The notes under the pieces: model-generated
Told to the model about the DNA's origin: nothing
What the model saw: only the letters and a program-made list of their open reading frames with translations
Databases searched by the model: none
Position numbers and translations under genes: made by a program
In this document: piece by piece, positions 20,701-31,872 of the stretch
Position numbering within the stretch: position 1 is the stretch's first letter
How the letters are laid out: each line of letters starts with the position of its first letter
Assembly: GCA_009363875.1 (NCBI GenBank)
Contig: CM018680.1
Coordinates: 10,301,426-10,365,425 of the forward strand
DNA length: 64,000 bases
DNA from: Mikania micrantha
Taxonomy: Eukaryota > Streptophyta > Magnoliopsida > Asterales > Asteraceae
Direction: 5' to 3'

Positions 20701-22340
20701 ATGATCTTAGGCGCATACATCGCTTTATCACCATAAACCGTCACAGAGCTCCCATCCATCGCACGTAAACGTATCATCTTTCGCCGACATACAATGTTAG
20801 CCTCATATTTGGCTAACCAGTCCATACCCAAAACCACATCGAATCCTCCTAAGGTAATAAGAAACAATCGGACAGGGAACCTATGACCTTCTATCTCAAC
20901 ATAACAATCATCAATAGCCTCAGTCACCCTGGTCATCTTACCAATAGCCGTCTCTACATCAAATACCCGATCTATCTTCTTAACCTTCCCAGATAACCCA
21001 TCACAGAAAGTAGAAGACACAAAACTCATACTGGAACCAGAATCAAACAATACAGAAGCAGGAATATTGTTGACAGAAAAGGTACCTGTGACCACATCGG
21101 GGTCCTCGATAGCATCATCCTTTGTCATCGTGAAAGCCCGTGCTTTAGCCTTCTGCTTCTCCTTTCCTTTCTCTTCCTTCTTACCCGAGCCCGAAGCATC
21201 GGCCCGTGGTTGCCTGCAATCTTTAGACAGATGTCCAAACCCGTTGCAGTTGTAGCATCTGGTGGCACTTGGGCAATTGCCGGAAAAATGCCCCGTCTTT
21301 CTGCATCGGAAACATAGGTTAGTGCCCACCAAGCACTGTCCGGTGTGAATTTTACCACACTTGCTGCATCGGTTCGCATCCTCACGCTTCACCTTTTTGC
21401 CTGAAAACTTTCGTTGGTCTGTTCGACCCCTCTTAGTCCCGGAGGACTCTTTCACCTTTGCTTCTTCTTTGGTTGGTTCGGCTGACATAACATCATCCCA
21501 AACTATGCCACTAAGCTCCACAGTGGAATCATAAGTCTTGGGAGCATTCGCCTTCACATGAATCCGAACCTTGGGAGGCAAACCCTCCATGTACAACTTC
21601 ACCCTGCGTTCCTCGGTAGAAACCAAGTGAGGAACAAGTCTAGCCATCTCGTTAAACCTCGACGTGTACTGGCGGTGGTTCAAACTTCCAGCTTTCAGCA
21701 CCAGAAACTCCCTTTCAACCTTATCCAGCTCATTCTTGGGACAGAACTGCTTTGTGACCAGTTCCTTTAGATCGTCCCAAGTCATCTTCTCCATTTCGGC
21801 TGCAGCTTTGGACTGCTTAATGGTGTTCCACCAGTGAAGTGCCTCCTCGACAAAAGAGTGAGCTGCGAACTTAACAGATTGGTCGACTCGGCATTCACTG
21901 ATGGAGATAACAGCCTCCATAGCAGATATCCAGTGGCAAGTAGCCACAGCATCCTTCTTTCCATCAAAGGTCGGTGGGTTACATCCCTTGAAGGACTTGT
22001 AGTCACAGCCCTTCAGTTTCCCAGTCATAGAGTCGTCGCTCTTAGTCTCAATGATCACAACATCCTCATCTTCCTTAGAGCTTTCCTTGGTTCCCTCGGA
22101 CTTCTCCTTCAGAGTATCCTTCAGTGCCTTAGCAATCAAGGCTGGTAGCTTCTCATCCATGATTTTGCATACCTCGTCTGAAATAGCCTTTACCACAATA
22201 GGCTCTAGAGTGAACTCTTCTTCATTCTCAGGTTGTTCGTTGTGCTCGTGGTCGCCCTCATTGACGGGTTCTTCATCCTCGACACGTGGTTCTTCGGATT
22301 TCTATGGTTGCTTACGTGGTCTACCCTTTTGTCCAGCCAT
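17779..22340 (-). pseudogene. RT-C gag-pol polyprotein, one stop and one frameshift
   Basis: Read on the minus strand, the start is ATG at 22340 (MAGQKGRPRK). Codon 13 is TAG (22304-22302). An open frame then runs to about 18950, where the frame shifts near 18990, inside the integrase zinc finger; integrase continues to 17779. Visible: gag domain, zinc knuckles of the form CxxCxxxGHxxxxC (CFRCRKTGHFSGNC, CYNCNGFGHLSKDC), protease (FDSGSSMSF), reverse transcriptase (FIDDILIYS), RNase H (YTDHKSLKYF), integrase core (MDFITKLP, VSDRDTRF) and a C-terminal block VRVQW...TWELEDEM. The frame from 22196 to 18948 is otherwise intact. The early stop may allow a restart at an in-frame ATG near 22196. Confidence 0.9.
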
Positions 22341-22652
22341 CTAACTATCTACAGGATGCAACAATTGATGAGTTAGTATAGGAATCAGTTTAGCACGAAA
22401 TAAGCTTTGTAAATCGTTAATGACGTTGATCAAGTGCTATTAACCATTTACCCAACTCATAGGCTCTAAACGTTCCCATCCCATCTCTTCAATGTGCAAG
22501 ACACTAACTACATACATAACCTTACATCTAACCCTTAACTCATACATAAACATTCCGCTCGTGGCATCCGTTCATCCGTGGTTGGCAATCCGCGTCACTT
22601 AATCCCATTCTCAGTTTAAGTCTTAGCATTTTGGATGCTAAGATCTCTCAAA

Positions 22653-22669
22653 CTATGGCTCTGATACCA
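22653..22669 (-). other. RT-C primer binding site
   Basis: On the minus strand it reads tggtatcagagccatag, three bases inside the 5' LTR (the right LTR in the window). Matches initiator tRNA-Met. Confidence 0.85.
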
Positions 22670-22672
22670 ACT

Positions 22673-25004
22673 TGTGAGGCCCCGAAACTGGGCACCTCGC
22701 AGAGGTTGGTTTTCATCATAACACACAGCTCTTAAACTAAAAACTTTCATAATCATGCAGCGGAAATGTAAACATAGTTTGATAAACAGAAATCAGTAAA
22801 GTGTCTGTATCAAAAAAACATATCGGATTGCCAAAACCATCGAATTCTCTATCTTGATGCCCCGAGCTCCATAACTTCTTTCGCCTTAGCCTTAACCTGA
22901 CATACAAGCTAAATCAAGTCAGCTTACGCTGGTGAGTTCTAGTTTTCATAAAACAACATTAAACATACTTAACATAAACCTCATTTCATACACATAGTCC
23001 ATAACCTTAGCACATAACATCCTTAACATCATCATCATACGTTCCACTGCTACCATACGAGCAGTGGGCTTATGCCGGCACAAGGCTCCATACCCAGTTA
23101 CAGTCGTGGTTGACTATCATACCCAGTTATAGTCGTGGTTGACTATCATACCCAGTTATAGTCATGGTTGACTATCATACCCAGTTATAGTCGTGGTTGA
23201 CTATCATACCCAGTTATAGTCGTGGTTGACTATCATACCCAGTTATAGTCGTGGTTGACTATCATACCCAGTTATAGTCGTGGTTGACTATCATACCCAG
23301 TTATAGTCGTGGTTGACTATCATACCCAGTTATAGTCGTGGTTGACTATCATACCCAGTTATAGTCGTGGTTGACTATCATACCCAGTTATAGTCGTGGT
23401 TGACCATCATACCCAGTTATAGTTGTGGTTGACTCTCATACCTACCCAGCACAAGAACTGGTACATCTTTCATACATATCCTATAACACGTATAGGAACA
23501 TCGTTCGTTCGTCATACATGATATACTAGCATTATATCATCTTTTATCATAATCATCATAACATTTACTGCTAGCATCATAACATCATTCATTGCAGTCA
23601 TCATGGCATCTTAGGCATGTCATACTAGCATCGTTTCATCATACCATCATAGCATACTGGCATCATGCACAGTTCATCATAACATACTAGCATCATTATC
23701 ATATCATAACATCATGTCATCATGCCTGCATATCATACTTCCATCCTAGAAACCTAGGACCTTGTCCTACTCCTATAACTATTCTCATAGTTATCATCAT
23801 GAAGCATGTTATCATAAAGTCATCATCATATCATATGCTAGCATTGTTATCATGTCATGTTATTCATTATCATAACTCATTTATCATGCATTCATCATAC
23901 TGATCATATTTTCATGCATAGATCATTCTAACACATAAACATGCATACATAGTCAGGCCATATCATCATTCATTCATCATCATCATAAGCACATAACATC
24001 GTAACAATAAGCATGTATGCCAGCCCAAAACCTTAAACATAAAATAGGGCGTCTAGAACTCACCTGATAGTAGACTCCTGTTATCCTTAGTCGAACTCCT
24101 TAGCTAGGGCCTTAAGGACCTACATCAGTTACGGCGTCTCGTTACATTCCATCACATCACATTCTTAGACTTAGAAATTATTCTAGGTCCTCATAGCCTA
24201 CTAGTCCCCATTATAAACTCAAGTTCCCGAACCTTAGCTAAGTATCCAAAACACTTGAGGTTCGTTAAACATCCCATACTCGAAATCCATGTACACGAAA
24301 TTCCTGGAGTTCACGAAATGGCTGGTACTCGAAACCATCATCTGTATTCGAAATAAATTGTGTATTCGAAATAACCTTGTACTCGAAATGGCCATGTACT
24401 CGAAATTCTAGGTATGATTTCGAGTACCCTTTGTGCAGGATTTCGTGTACTCATCACCTTAGTCATTAAACATCTCAGAAATTCATCTAAGGCTTTGGGG
24501 AGCTAGTTCTAGGTTCCTCATGTTGTTACCAACATGCTGGAACCTCAAAGTTCCGAAATTTATGCATAAAGGTGCAAGCTTTATGCACAAGTTCACCTTT
24601 CATAAAAATCCTAACTTTTGCATAAAAATCCTAGCTTTTTGATTTAGAACACTTACTTGAAGTTAGGTGATCACCCCTGTAGATTCCCGTGCGTTTCCTC
24701 CTTCGTTTGGTCAATCAAAAGCTTGATCCTTGAAGTTTCTTGGTTCCGACTTCGTGTACTCGAGAGAGAGCGTGCTCAGCCAAAGGTTCGCACATATCCC
24801 AAGGCACTAGTATTTATAGGGAGGGTTCCTGTATTCGAAATCTCCTGTACACGAAATATGGTGTACTCGAAATCTCCCTCATTTCGAGTACACGATCCCT
24901 AAGACCCTTATCGATTATTTTTCGTCTGATTTCCCACAAGTTACTTATCCGTTACACATACGTAGGATTCAAATAACTTGTATTAGAAAATTTGGGATGT
25001 TACA
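22673..25004 (-). repeat. RT-C 5' LTR
   Basis: Near-identical to 15369-17734 apart from two missing 17-bp units and scattered substitutions. It holds the second 12-unit 29-bp array (about 23090-23440) and the putative intron (24063 down to about 22897). Confidence 0.9.
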
Positions 25005-25009
25005 CGGTC

Positions 25010-26071
25010 AAACACGGTCAAACATGGTCAAACACGGTCAATGTGGACCAACACGAGCAACACGGTCATTGTGGACCGACACGGACAAACATGAACAACC
25101 AAGGGTTGTTGAGCACAAACACGGGCACTAACACAAACACTAGCACAGTCACTTACACGAACTCACGTACGGTATACGATATAGGTTGCCGGTGACCGAC
25201 GTACTACTTGACGTTTCAGGAGCTTATGCTTACATACTACTTCATCACTAAGGTGAGTTTACGGCCCCTCTTTACTCTTTTTCAAACGCTTTTAAATAGG
25301 GGGAGAATACTAGTTGCATCGAGTCAAACATCTATTACTGTACAAACATTTTGTGTATGCTGGTTTATTAGAGAAACATTAAGTGTTGAACTCGTATTAA
25401 GCCCTCACAAAGTCTTACCGTTAATGTACGAACAACGTGGTAGATTTGGATGGATCCATTAGGGAATGACTAACCCCACGGGGCACTATGTTGACTGGAT
25501 GTCATAACCCGTGCAAACTCTGACCTAATTTGCTATGCATACGAGGCATAGCGGAGGCAAGGACAAACAAGTCTAGTTCGGTAGTGATGCACTGACAGTT
25601 TGGGCCTAGGGCTCGGTACTAACATTTGATAAACAGCATGACACACTTTTATTACTATATGTATATCAAAACCTGTGAACTCACCAACCATTGTGTTGAC
25701 ACTTTTTCAAACTTGTATTCTCAGGTAACTAGCGTGGCTAGCAGGAGGACAGGAATGCACAGTTTAAGGAACGAGCATTAGGAACATACTTGCATTATGT
25801 CTTGTCATTTGAAAACAATTTACTCTTATGCTGTTAAACAATGTTGTGTTAAACTATTTACATTTCCGCTGTATCTTGTCAAACATTTGATTTTCCGCCG
25901 CAATATATTATGACAACTTTTATTCCGCTGCAAACTATTTTGTTAAGTGTATGTGTCAAACTTGGATTTGTAAACGCGTATAGAGTTGTTCTATATGACC
26001 TTGAGCTGTGATTTTGGACACGTCACATCCACGTGGACAAACACCACGAGTGGGAATTTGGGGGTGTGACA
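25010..26071 (+). repeat. RT-B 5' LTR, right part
   Basis: Resumes in the ggtcaaacac array after RT-C and ends GGGGGTGTGACA. It contains a donor AAG|GTGAGTTT (intron from 25253), AACTCACC at 25678-25685, a branch-point-like TTGAC and an acceptor TTCTCAG ending at 25724. Its final ~233 bases match 27372-27604, the RT-B right end. Confidence 0.85.
25253..25724 (+). other. Putative intron inside RT-B LTR
   Basis: Donor AAG|GTGAGTTTAC, complementary block AACTCACC 46 bases from the 3' end, TTGAC, then ATTCTCAG|GTAACT. It matches the arrangement in RT-A, RT-C, RT-D and RT-E. Confidence 0.45.
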
Positions 26072-26074
26072 GAC

Positions 26075-26092
26075 TGGTATCAGAGCCTTGGT
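26075..26092 (+). other. RT-B primer binding site
   Basis: tggtatcagagccttggt, three bases after the LTR; initiator tRNA-Met type. Confidence 0.85.
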
Positions 26093-26228
26093 TATAGGGA
26101 ACTAGGTTTGCATGTAGTAAACTTAGACGATAGCCATTGCTCAACTTTAGACACTACACGTGGAACTTGCACATTGATGACATTATTGCTTATATTGAAC
26201 TGTTGCTTACTAACTTAAGACTTACAGG

Positions 26229-26957
26229 ATGGCCGACAGCAACGACGCTAACAGGAACGCAGCTAGACTCACGACCACAGATGACATGGTGGCAGAGAGT
26301 CGGCGACGGATCCACGATATCGTAGCCCAGGTTGACGCAGAGATGGATAGACGGGCTCGACATGCGGAGCGAGCTCGGTATTGGGGATGGCTCCCGCTGG
26401 TCATACGAGGTTGGATCATAGCTAAGAGGGTACCTACACCACGGTACCGCAGCGACGCGCCGACAGATCACAGACTACCGCCACTCGGAGTGCCGCTGGA
26501 GCAGGCATTCGCTGCCCACGTGGCATTCTCTCAACGCGAGGACATGAGGAGTGGCGAACTATCGGACGAGGTCCGAGTTCTTCGTGAGAAGAACGACCGC
26601 CTTGAGAGGCGTAACGACAGATTAGAGGAGCAGGTGGAGACCTTACGTCTCCAGGTGTCCCAGTTGATGACCCAGCACGGACAGATAGTTGACGTCATGC
26701 AGGAGCATGATGGACGTATTACCGAGAATCGAGTCGCCAACGAGGAGACTCAAGCGATGGTGCAGGCCAGCGATGCCATGCTTAACGCATGGGCTGCACA
26801 GTTTATAGAGGAACCACCACAGGAGGATGGTCCTGAGTTCGAGGCCGAGGACCTCGAAGAAGGGGATTTTGACGAGGATCCTAATGAGGATCCAGAGGAG
26901 GATGAGGATGACGGAGACGCTGCCAGCGACATTTCACACGTCTCCATGGATTCGTAA
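26229..26957 (+). CDS. RT-B accessory ORF: coiled-coil protein with acidic tail
   Basis: An intact 242-residue frame starts at ATG 26229, about 140 bases after the primer site; it is the only gene of RT-B. I do not recognise the family. Residues about 24-50 are charged and Arg-rich. Residues 51-66 (YWGWLPLVIRGWIIAK) are a short hydrophobic, Trp-rich segment. About 103-160 is a long heptad coiled coil (VRVLREKNDRLERRNDRLEE and following). The tail from about 190 is strongly acidic (DEDPNEDPEEDEDDGD). Base composition is G+C-rich compared with its surroundings, as for the RT-A ORF at the same place. Shared position, a coiled coil and a hydrophobic segment suggest related roles, but I see no convincing sequence similarity by eye. 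Confidence 0.65.
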   Translation: MADSNDANRNAARLTTTDDMVAESRRRIHDIVAQVDAEMDRRARHAERARYWGWLPLVIRGWIIAKRVPTPRYRSDAPTDHRLPPLGVPLEQAFAAHVAFSQREDMRSGELSDEVRVLREKNDRLERRNDRLEEQVETLRLQVSQLMTQHGQIVDVMQEHDGRITENRVANEETQAMVQASDAMLNAWAAQFIEEPPQEDGPEFEAEDLEEGDFDEDPNEDPEEDEDDGDAASDISHVSMDS

Positions 26958-27371
26958 GACTGATTATCTATGATTGACTATGATTATCTATGATTGACTA
27001 TGATTATCTATGATTGACTAAGACTGATTGGATATGTGATTATGTGTTTGTGTATATGTTTGATTGTTGAATTGGTGGATGTATGTTGGATTATCTCATA
27101 CAGGTACTATTGTGGAATTTCTCAGATGAACTATAAGTTTTTATACTCATTTTATCTAAACCGTTTATAAAACCCTTGTTCAAACACAAACCTTTAAAAA
27201 AATCATTTTTATAAAATACTTTCAAGTATAAAAACTTATGATTACTCACCAACTACTTCGTAGTTGACACTTGATTTTCTTACATGTTTCAAGTGATGGA
27301 GACAAGTAGGAAGAAGAGGATGATCTCTTCTATTTTGGACATCATCATATAGGATCTTGGACTGAGCTAAT
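26958..27371 (+). repeat. Segment shared with RT-D lone LTR (family X LTR piece)
   Basis: Begins with tandem gattatctatgattgacta units and runs to ggactgagctaa. It is almost identical to about 30673-31064. It holds its own ACTCACCAAC...GTTGAC block, so it is an LTR 3' portion from another family (X). It joins the RT-B 3' LTR remnant directly at 27372. Confidence 0.7.
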
Positions 27372-27604
27372 AAATGTTGTGTTAAACTATTTACATTTCC
27401 GATGTATCTTGTCAAACATTTGATTTTCCGCTGCAATATATTATGACAACTTTTATTCCGCTGCAAACTATTTTGTTAAGTGTATGTGTCAAACTTGGAT
27501 TTGTAAACGCATATAGAGTTGTTCTATATGACCTTGAGCTGTGATTCTGAACACGTCACATCCACATGGACAAACACCACGAGTGGGAATTTGGGGGTGT
27601 GACA
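27372..27604 (+). repeat. RT-B 3' LTR remnant
   Basis: Matches the last ~233 bases of the RT-B 5' LTR (from about 25838 to 26071) and is followed by the ATGCA target duplication. Confidence 0.85.
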
Positions 27605-27609
27605 ATGCA

Positions 27610-27915
27610 CTGCAAGTTGAGAACGAATATCAAATGGTTAACTAACACTCTTAATATTTAAAAGTGATTAACAGTTAACCCCACAAGTAATAGAATAATA
27701 CAAGGATCAGATTAAATAAATCTAGCATCCCCAATACATAAAAGGGTTTATCAATACTCCGATATGATAACTAAAATCCTATTATTATATTATTCGATGC
27801 ATGATGCAACAGGTGATTAACAAACGAGATGAACAGGTGAAATGGAAATGGATATCGATAGCTTTATTGCAAGTAGTGTGGAGTTCTAGTAGTTATGTGG
27901 TGGGATGTTGGCTGG
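27610..27915. other. Intervening DNA, no gene seen
   Basis: AT-rich sequence between RT-B and the RT-D-family LTR. No coding frame, repeat or terminal inverted repeat is visible. It may be the original insertion site of both elements. Confidence 0.5.
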
Positions 27916-29059
27916 TGTAACATCACTGTACTTCCGGTCGTCCGTACATCCGTACATCCGTACGATTGTACTGTTACGATCTGAGATTTATTATTATTAA
28001 TGATGAATACATTATTGGATGATTAACACTGTTACTGGTATGCATGTTATAACATATGCATATTTCGGTCTGTCATGGATGTGTCAGTGACTAGGGTTTA
28101 GTGGGTTTTGGTTTGGGAATGATAATACTAAAGTTAATAAATAATGGGAATTAATTACGCGAAGTGAGGTTACGGACATTACTTAAACGCGAATGTTGAT
28201 TCAGAAATATTAAGTTAATAAATGTATTCGCGTGAGTGACGATTCACACGAATATAATTATTAGGAATAATATTCTGGGACGATATTCCATAAATAGTAA
28301 ATCGAATCGAAATACGATACGAGCGTCGGATTCGCAAAGGTGACGATCTTTACGAATACGCACGTAAGTAACGCGTTTCGACGAGAAAATTTAATAATAT
28401 CAAACGATATTAAATTAATAAATGAAAACTGAAAATATTTATTAGGAATCACAACATAAAACAAGAATCGAATAATCGTTTTAGTTAAATAAATAAGTTA
28501 CCGTAAATAAAACGGAATCGTTTTACGAAACAATTTATTTAAAATCATTTTATTAAACGAAACTTATTTAGTTAAACATTTAACATTTTAAATATGTTTT
28601 ACGATAAAACCGAGTGTTTTCATAATTTTATCGCGATAAAAACGAGACCGGACAAGTGGTGACGATACGCGATATAAGGAAGAGTTTATTCCTCTTCCTT
28701 TTCATTTCACCAACACTCACTCTCTCTCTACCTCTTCATTTTCGTCACCCTCACAACCTCTATCTTCTCTCTACCATAAAACCTTCATTTCTCAACGAAT
28801 CTTCAAGATCTTGGAGCCTAAACGACCGGGGAATCAAGGAGAACAAAGAAGTACAGGAAGATCTCACGTTTGATCCCTCTTTTGAGGTAAATCTAAGTAT
28901 TTACTTTCGGTTTTGTAGTGAATCTCGAATTCTTGTGTATTGATACAAATAATTGATCCTAAACACGTATAAAACATCTAGACGAGTTGTTAAGAGAATA
29001 TAGAAACCATGGATAGTCTTGTATTGCAGAAACTTGAGGAGGGGGATGATTGGAAGTAC

Positions 29060-29480
29060 AGGTTCGTGCCAAAGCATGGGAGCCGAACCCTAGTTTCTGG
29101 CCGAACCATGGTTCTAGCCGAACCATTACATGTGGTGAACCCTAACTAGGGCCACGAACCTTGAGGCTTAGGGCGAACCTTGTGAGCCAGCCGACGCTCC
29201 ACACCGCCGAACCCTAGGGGGCTGCAAACCTTCAAGCCACCACCGAACCTACTCGCTGTTGCCGAACCATCTTAGGTTCACGAACCTTCTGGTGACCTAA
29301 CTAGCGAACCTTTAGCCACGACCATGGGGAACGAACCTGATGGCCGAACCCTTCATAACCATGCTGAACGAACCCTAAGCTTGCATGGCCGAACCCTTGA
29401 TCGGCAAACCCTTGGGCCTATTTAACCGAACCATTGTCGAACCCTAAGGGCCACGAACCTTAAGGTTCGCTGGACCTAGG
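29060..29480 (+). repeat. CGAACC word-rich zone in RT-D LTR
   Basis: At least fifteen CGAACC words, mostly as GCCGAACC or ACGAACC, are scattered irregularly and in one orientation over about 420 bases. The RT-D 3' LTR has the same zone at 42130-42530. Confidence 0.75.
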
Positions 29481-30187
29481 GTTGTTGAACATTGATTTGA
29501 TCGAGCCAAGGGGAAGGATATACGAACATGGTGATACATGGGACATGAATTTCGTTTATAAGAAGTTATGCGTGCATGGGAATTTACAGTCACCACCTTT
29601 GTTTTAATTACATAAGTTTGAGTAAAAGATTAAATGAGCCAAGGATCATAGAGATTAAATTGAACACATGCATGAGCTAATCTAATTGTCACCTTTTCTA
29701 AATAAAGGAAGTCTTAATTTATGAGATATGATACATGAACACTTATAAGATTAATCTAAGTATGTTTTCTTAAGCTTAAATTGAAATTCTATTAATTAAA
29801 ATTTATGATGACCACCTATTCAAACATGCATGAAAAACATGGGATATGTATGCATAGTTAAGGGTAGGATTAGGGTTATCTATGAGAATAACCATATTTC
29901 CTCATAATAATTTATTCTTAAAAGATAATTTAACTATAGAAGGTATAAATTATATTTTTATGATGAACATTCACATAAGGTGGAGTAAAAATTTACTTCA
30001 CTTAGGATTTAACAAACTAAGTAACAATACACCTGACGATGTAGAGAAACACTTATGATTATTTAATTAAATTAAGACATGTATACTTATAAACACGAAT
30101 ACCTATTAACTACAGATCGTTGAGTTGCTTCAAATTCTCTTACGCGAGCGCGCAATTATACAAGAACACTGATTCTAAGAAATTCAG

Positions 30188-31508
30188 GTGAGTTCTCATA
30201 ACCTCCCTTTCTTTAAACTATTTTGTTTTAAAACTCGGAGGTGAAACATGTATACCAAAATAAATATTATTTTGATAACACAAGGATAATACCTGTTTAT
30301 CAATATGATATTCACAATATAAAATTATCATTAATTATGGATTATCTCTTATTATCTTATATCCGTGTAAACATTGTTATTGACCTAGGTCAATAACAAA
30401 GATCACACGTAATGTCACAAACTCCGAGAATCATCGCTCTTAACTTCGGTTAATTGCTTTGACATCATGTATTGTCACATGGATTGTTTCCACTCTGTGA
30501 ATCATTGCCTTTGACTTCGGTTAATTGCTTTGACTTCATGTATTGTCACGTGGTTAGCGACCACTCCATGGATAATGTCTTTAACTTATGTTAATTACAA
30601 AATGTTCATGTATAGTCATAGATATTATTTGAGAATATTGATGTTGAGATTGATTGATTGGTTATGTGGTTTGATTATCTATTATTGACTATGATTATCT
30701 ATGATTGACTAAGACTGATTGGATATGTGATTATGTGTTTGTGTATATGTTTGATTGTTGAATTGGTGGATGTATGTTGGATTATCTCATACAGGTACTA
30801 TTGTGGAATTTCTCAGATGAACTATAAGTTTTTATACTCATTTTATCTAAACCGTTTATAAAACCCTTGTTCAAACACAAACCTTTAAAAAAATCATTTT
30901 TATAAAATACTTTCAAGTATAAAAACTTATGATTACTCACCAACTACTTCGTAGTTGACACTTGATTTTCTTACATGTTTCAAGTGATGGAGACAAGTAG
31001 GAAGAAGAGGATGATCTCTTCTATTTTGGACATCATCATATAGGATCTTGGACTGAGCTAATTAACTAAAATTCTGGCGATTAGAGTTTAGTTAGTTTAG
31101 CTAATTCTTTTGTGTAATTGATGTACTTAATTCATGATGAACATGATTTTTGTGTAATTATTTTGATTGAATGAATGATATATGATGACTTGATTTAGAT
31201 GCCCACGAGCTTTTGAACAATCTACACATCCCTCGTGGAATCCCGACGATTCCGCCGCCGGTCGGGGTGTTACAGCTGGGGCTTGGTTCCCCTACATATG
31301 CCCTATATATAAGCATAACTACTAGGATGATATATTACTTGTGAATATAACTATTGAGAAGCCATTGGGTGAACGGGTGAATCAAACAACATACAAGTAA
31401 CATGAATGCTATTGTGATTGTGCATGTGAACAAATCAAGGTTTCCAATATTCAAACTTATGACCTCACCAACCTAGTGTTGACTTTGTTTAAATGCATGT
31501 TTCCTCAG
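30188..31508 (+). other. Putative LTR intron, interrupted
   Basis: Donor TTCAG|GTGAGTTCTC at 30187/30188. Near the end is GACCTCACC (one base off the shared GAACTCACC), then GTGTTGAC and TTTCCTCAG|GTGACGAAC ending at 31508. The family X fragment lies within it. Confidence 0.35.
30673..31274 (+). repeat. Family X LTR fragment inside RT-D LTR
   Basis: From gattatctat to a typical LTR end, ggtcggggtgttaca, at 31274. The first ~390 bases match 26963-27371 in RT-B. No target duplication is visible, so it probably arrived by recombination or template switching, not a clean insertion. Confidence 0.6.
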
Positions 31509-31872
31509 GTGACGAACATGTTTAGTCGCCAGGATTACATGGACTTAGCTAGTGGACTTTAAGAAGGCCTTTCAACTTTTGTGTTGCATACTTTTGGATG
31601 ACAAAACTATGAATCATCTTTTGTATATCTTGTACAGATACAAGATATAGACTCATTGATTCTTTTGATTAGATTTACTTAGTTAAATTATGAGGAAACA
31701 ATGTAATTTAACTTTGTAATTCTATTTCATTGTCATGTTAGCATTTCTCATTTATTTATCATGTGCTAAGTAAACAATCTGATCATTTCGATTATCACAA
31801 CGATATTGCGCCCCGAGAACCTTCCGCCCGGCGGGAAAGTCGATCCAGTCCGCCGGCTCGGGGTGTGACAAG

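Larger units (their letters stand above)
15369..25004 (-). mobile_element. RT-C: Ty3/gypsy element nested in RT-B, minus strand
   Basis: LTRs at 15369-17734 and 22673-25004 have plus-strand ends TGTGAGGCCCC and GGGATGTTACA. The target duplication CGGTC is perfect (15364-15368 and 25005-25009). The tRNA-Met primer site lies at the inner edge of the right LTR and the purine tract at the inner edge of the left LTR, so the element reads on the minus strand. It inserted into the tandem array of the RT-B LTR, so it is younger than RT-B. The LTR length difference (2366 and 2332) is 34 bases, which fits two copies of a 17-bp repeat. Confidence 0.95.
13535..27604 (+). mobile_element. RT-B: non-autonomous LTR element with accessory ORF only
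   Basis: The left end TGTGACACCC at 13535 and the right end GGTGTGACA at 27604 are flanked by identical 5-base duplications ATGCA (13530-13534, 27605-27609). The 5' LTR is split by RT-C; without it the LTR is about 2.9 kb. After the LTR come a tRNA-Met primer site, one ORF (26229-26957), a 0.4-kb segment shared with the RT-D LTR, and only the last ~233 bases of the 3' LTR. There is no gag, protease, reverse transcriptase or integrase, so mobility would depend on another element. The missing start of the 3' LTR may reflect deletion or a chimeric origin. Confidence 0.8.
27916..31870 (+). repeat. Lone LTR of the RT-D family
   Basis: Starts TGTAACATCACTG and ends GGGGTGTGACA. Its first 2.6 kb match the RT-D 3' LTR (40740-43564). 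No primer site follows and no purine tract precedes, so it stands alone. Flanks gctgg and agatg do not match. Relative to the RT-D LTR it lacks about 240 bases near 28050 (junction at an acatat microhomology) and it contains a 0.6-kb piece of another LTR (30673-31274). TATA-like gatataagg lies near 28670. Confidence 0.8.

Noticed and set aside
18171..22344. Plus-strand open frames across 18171-22344
   Set aside because: They are shadows of the RT-C gag-pol on the minus strand and show no domain or codon pattern of their own.
28656..28943. 95-residue frame in the RT-D LTR (also 41669-41998)
   Set aside because: It covers the CT-rich leader and runs through a splice-donor-like site; present in both LTR copies and probably untranslated leader.
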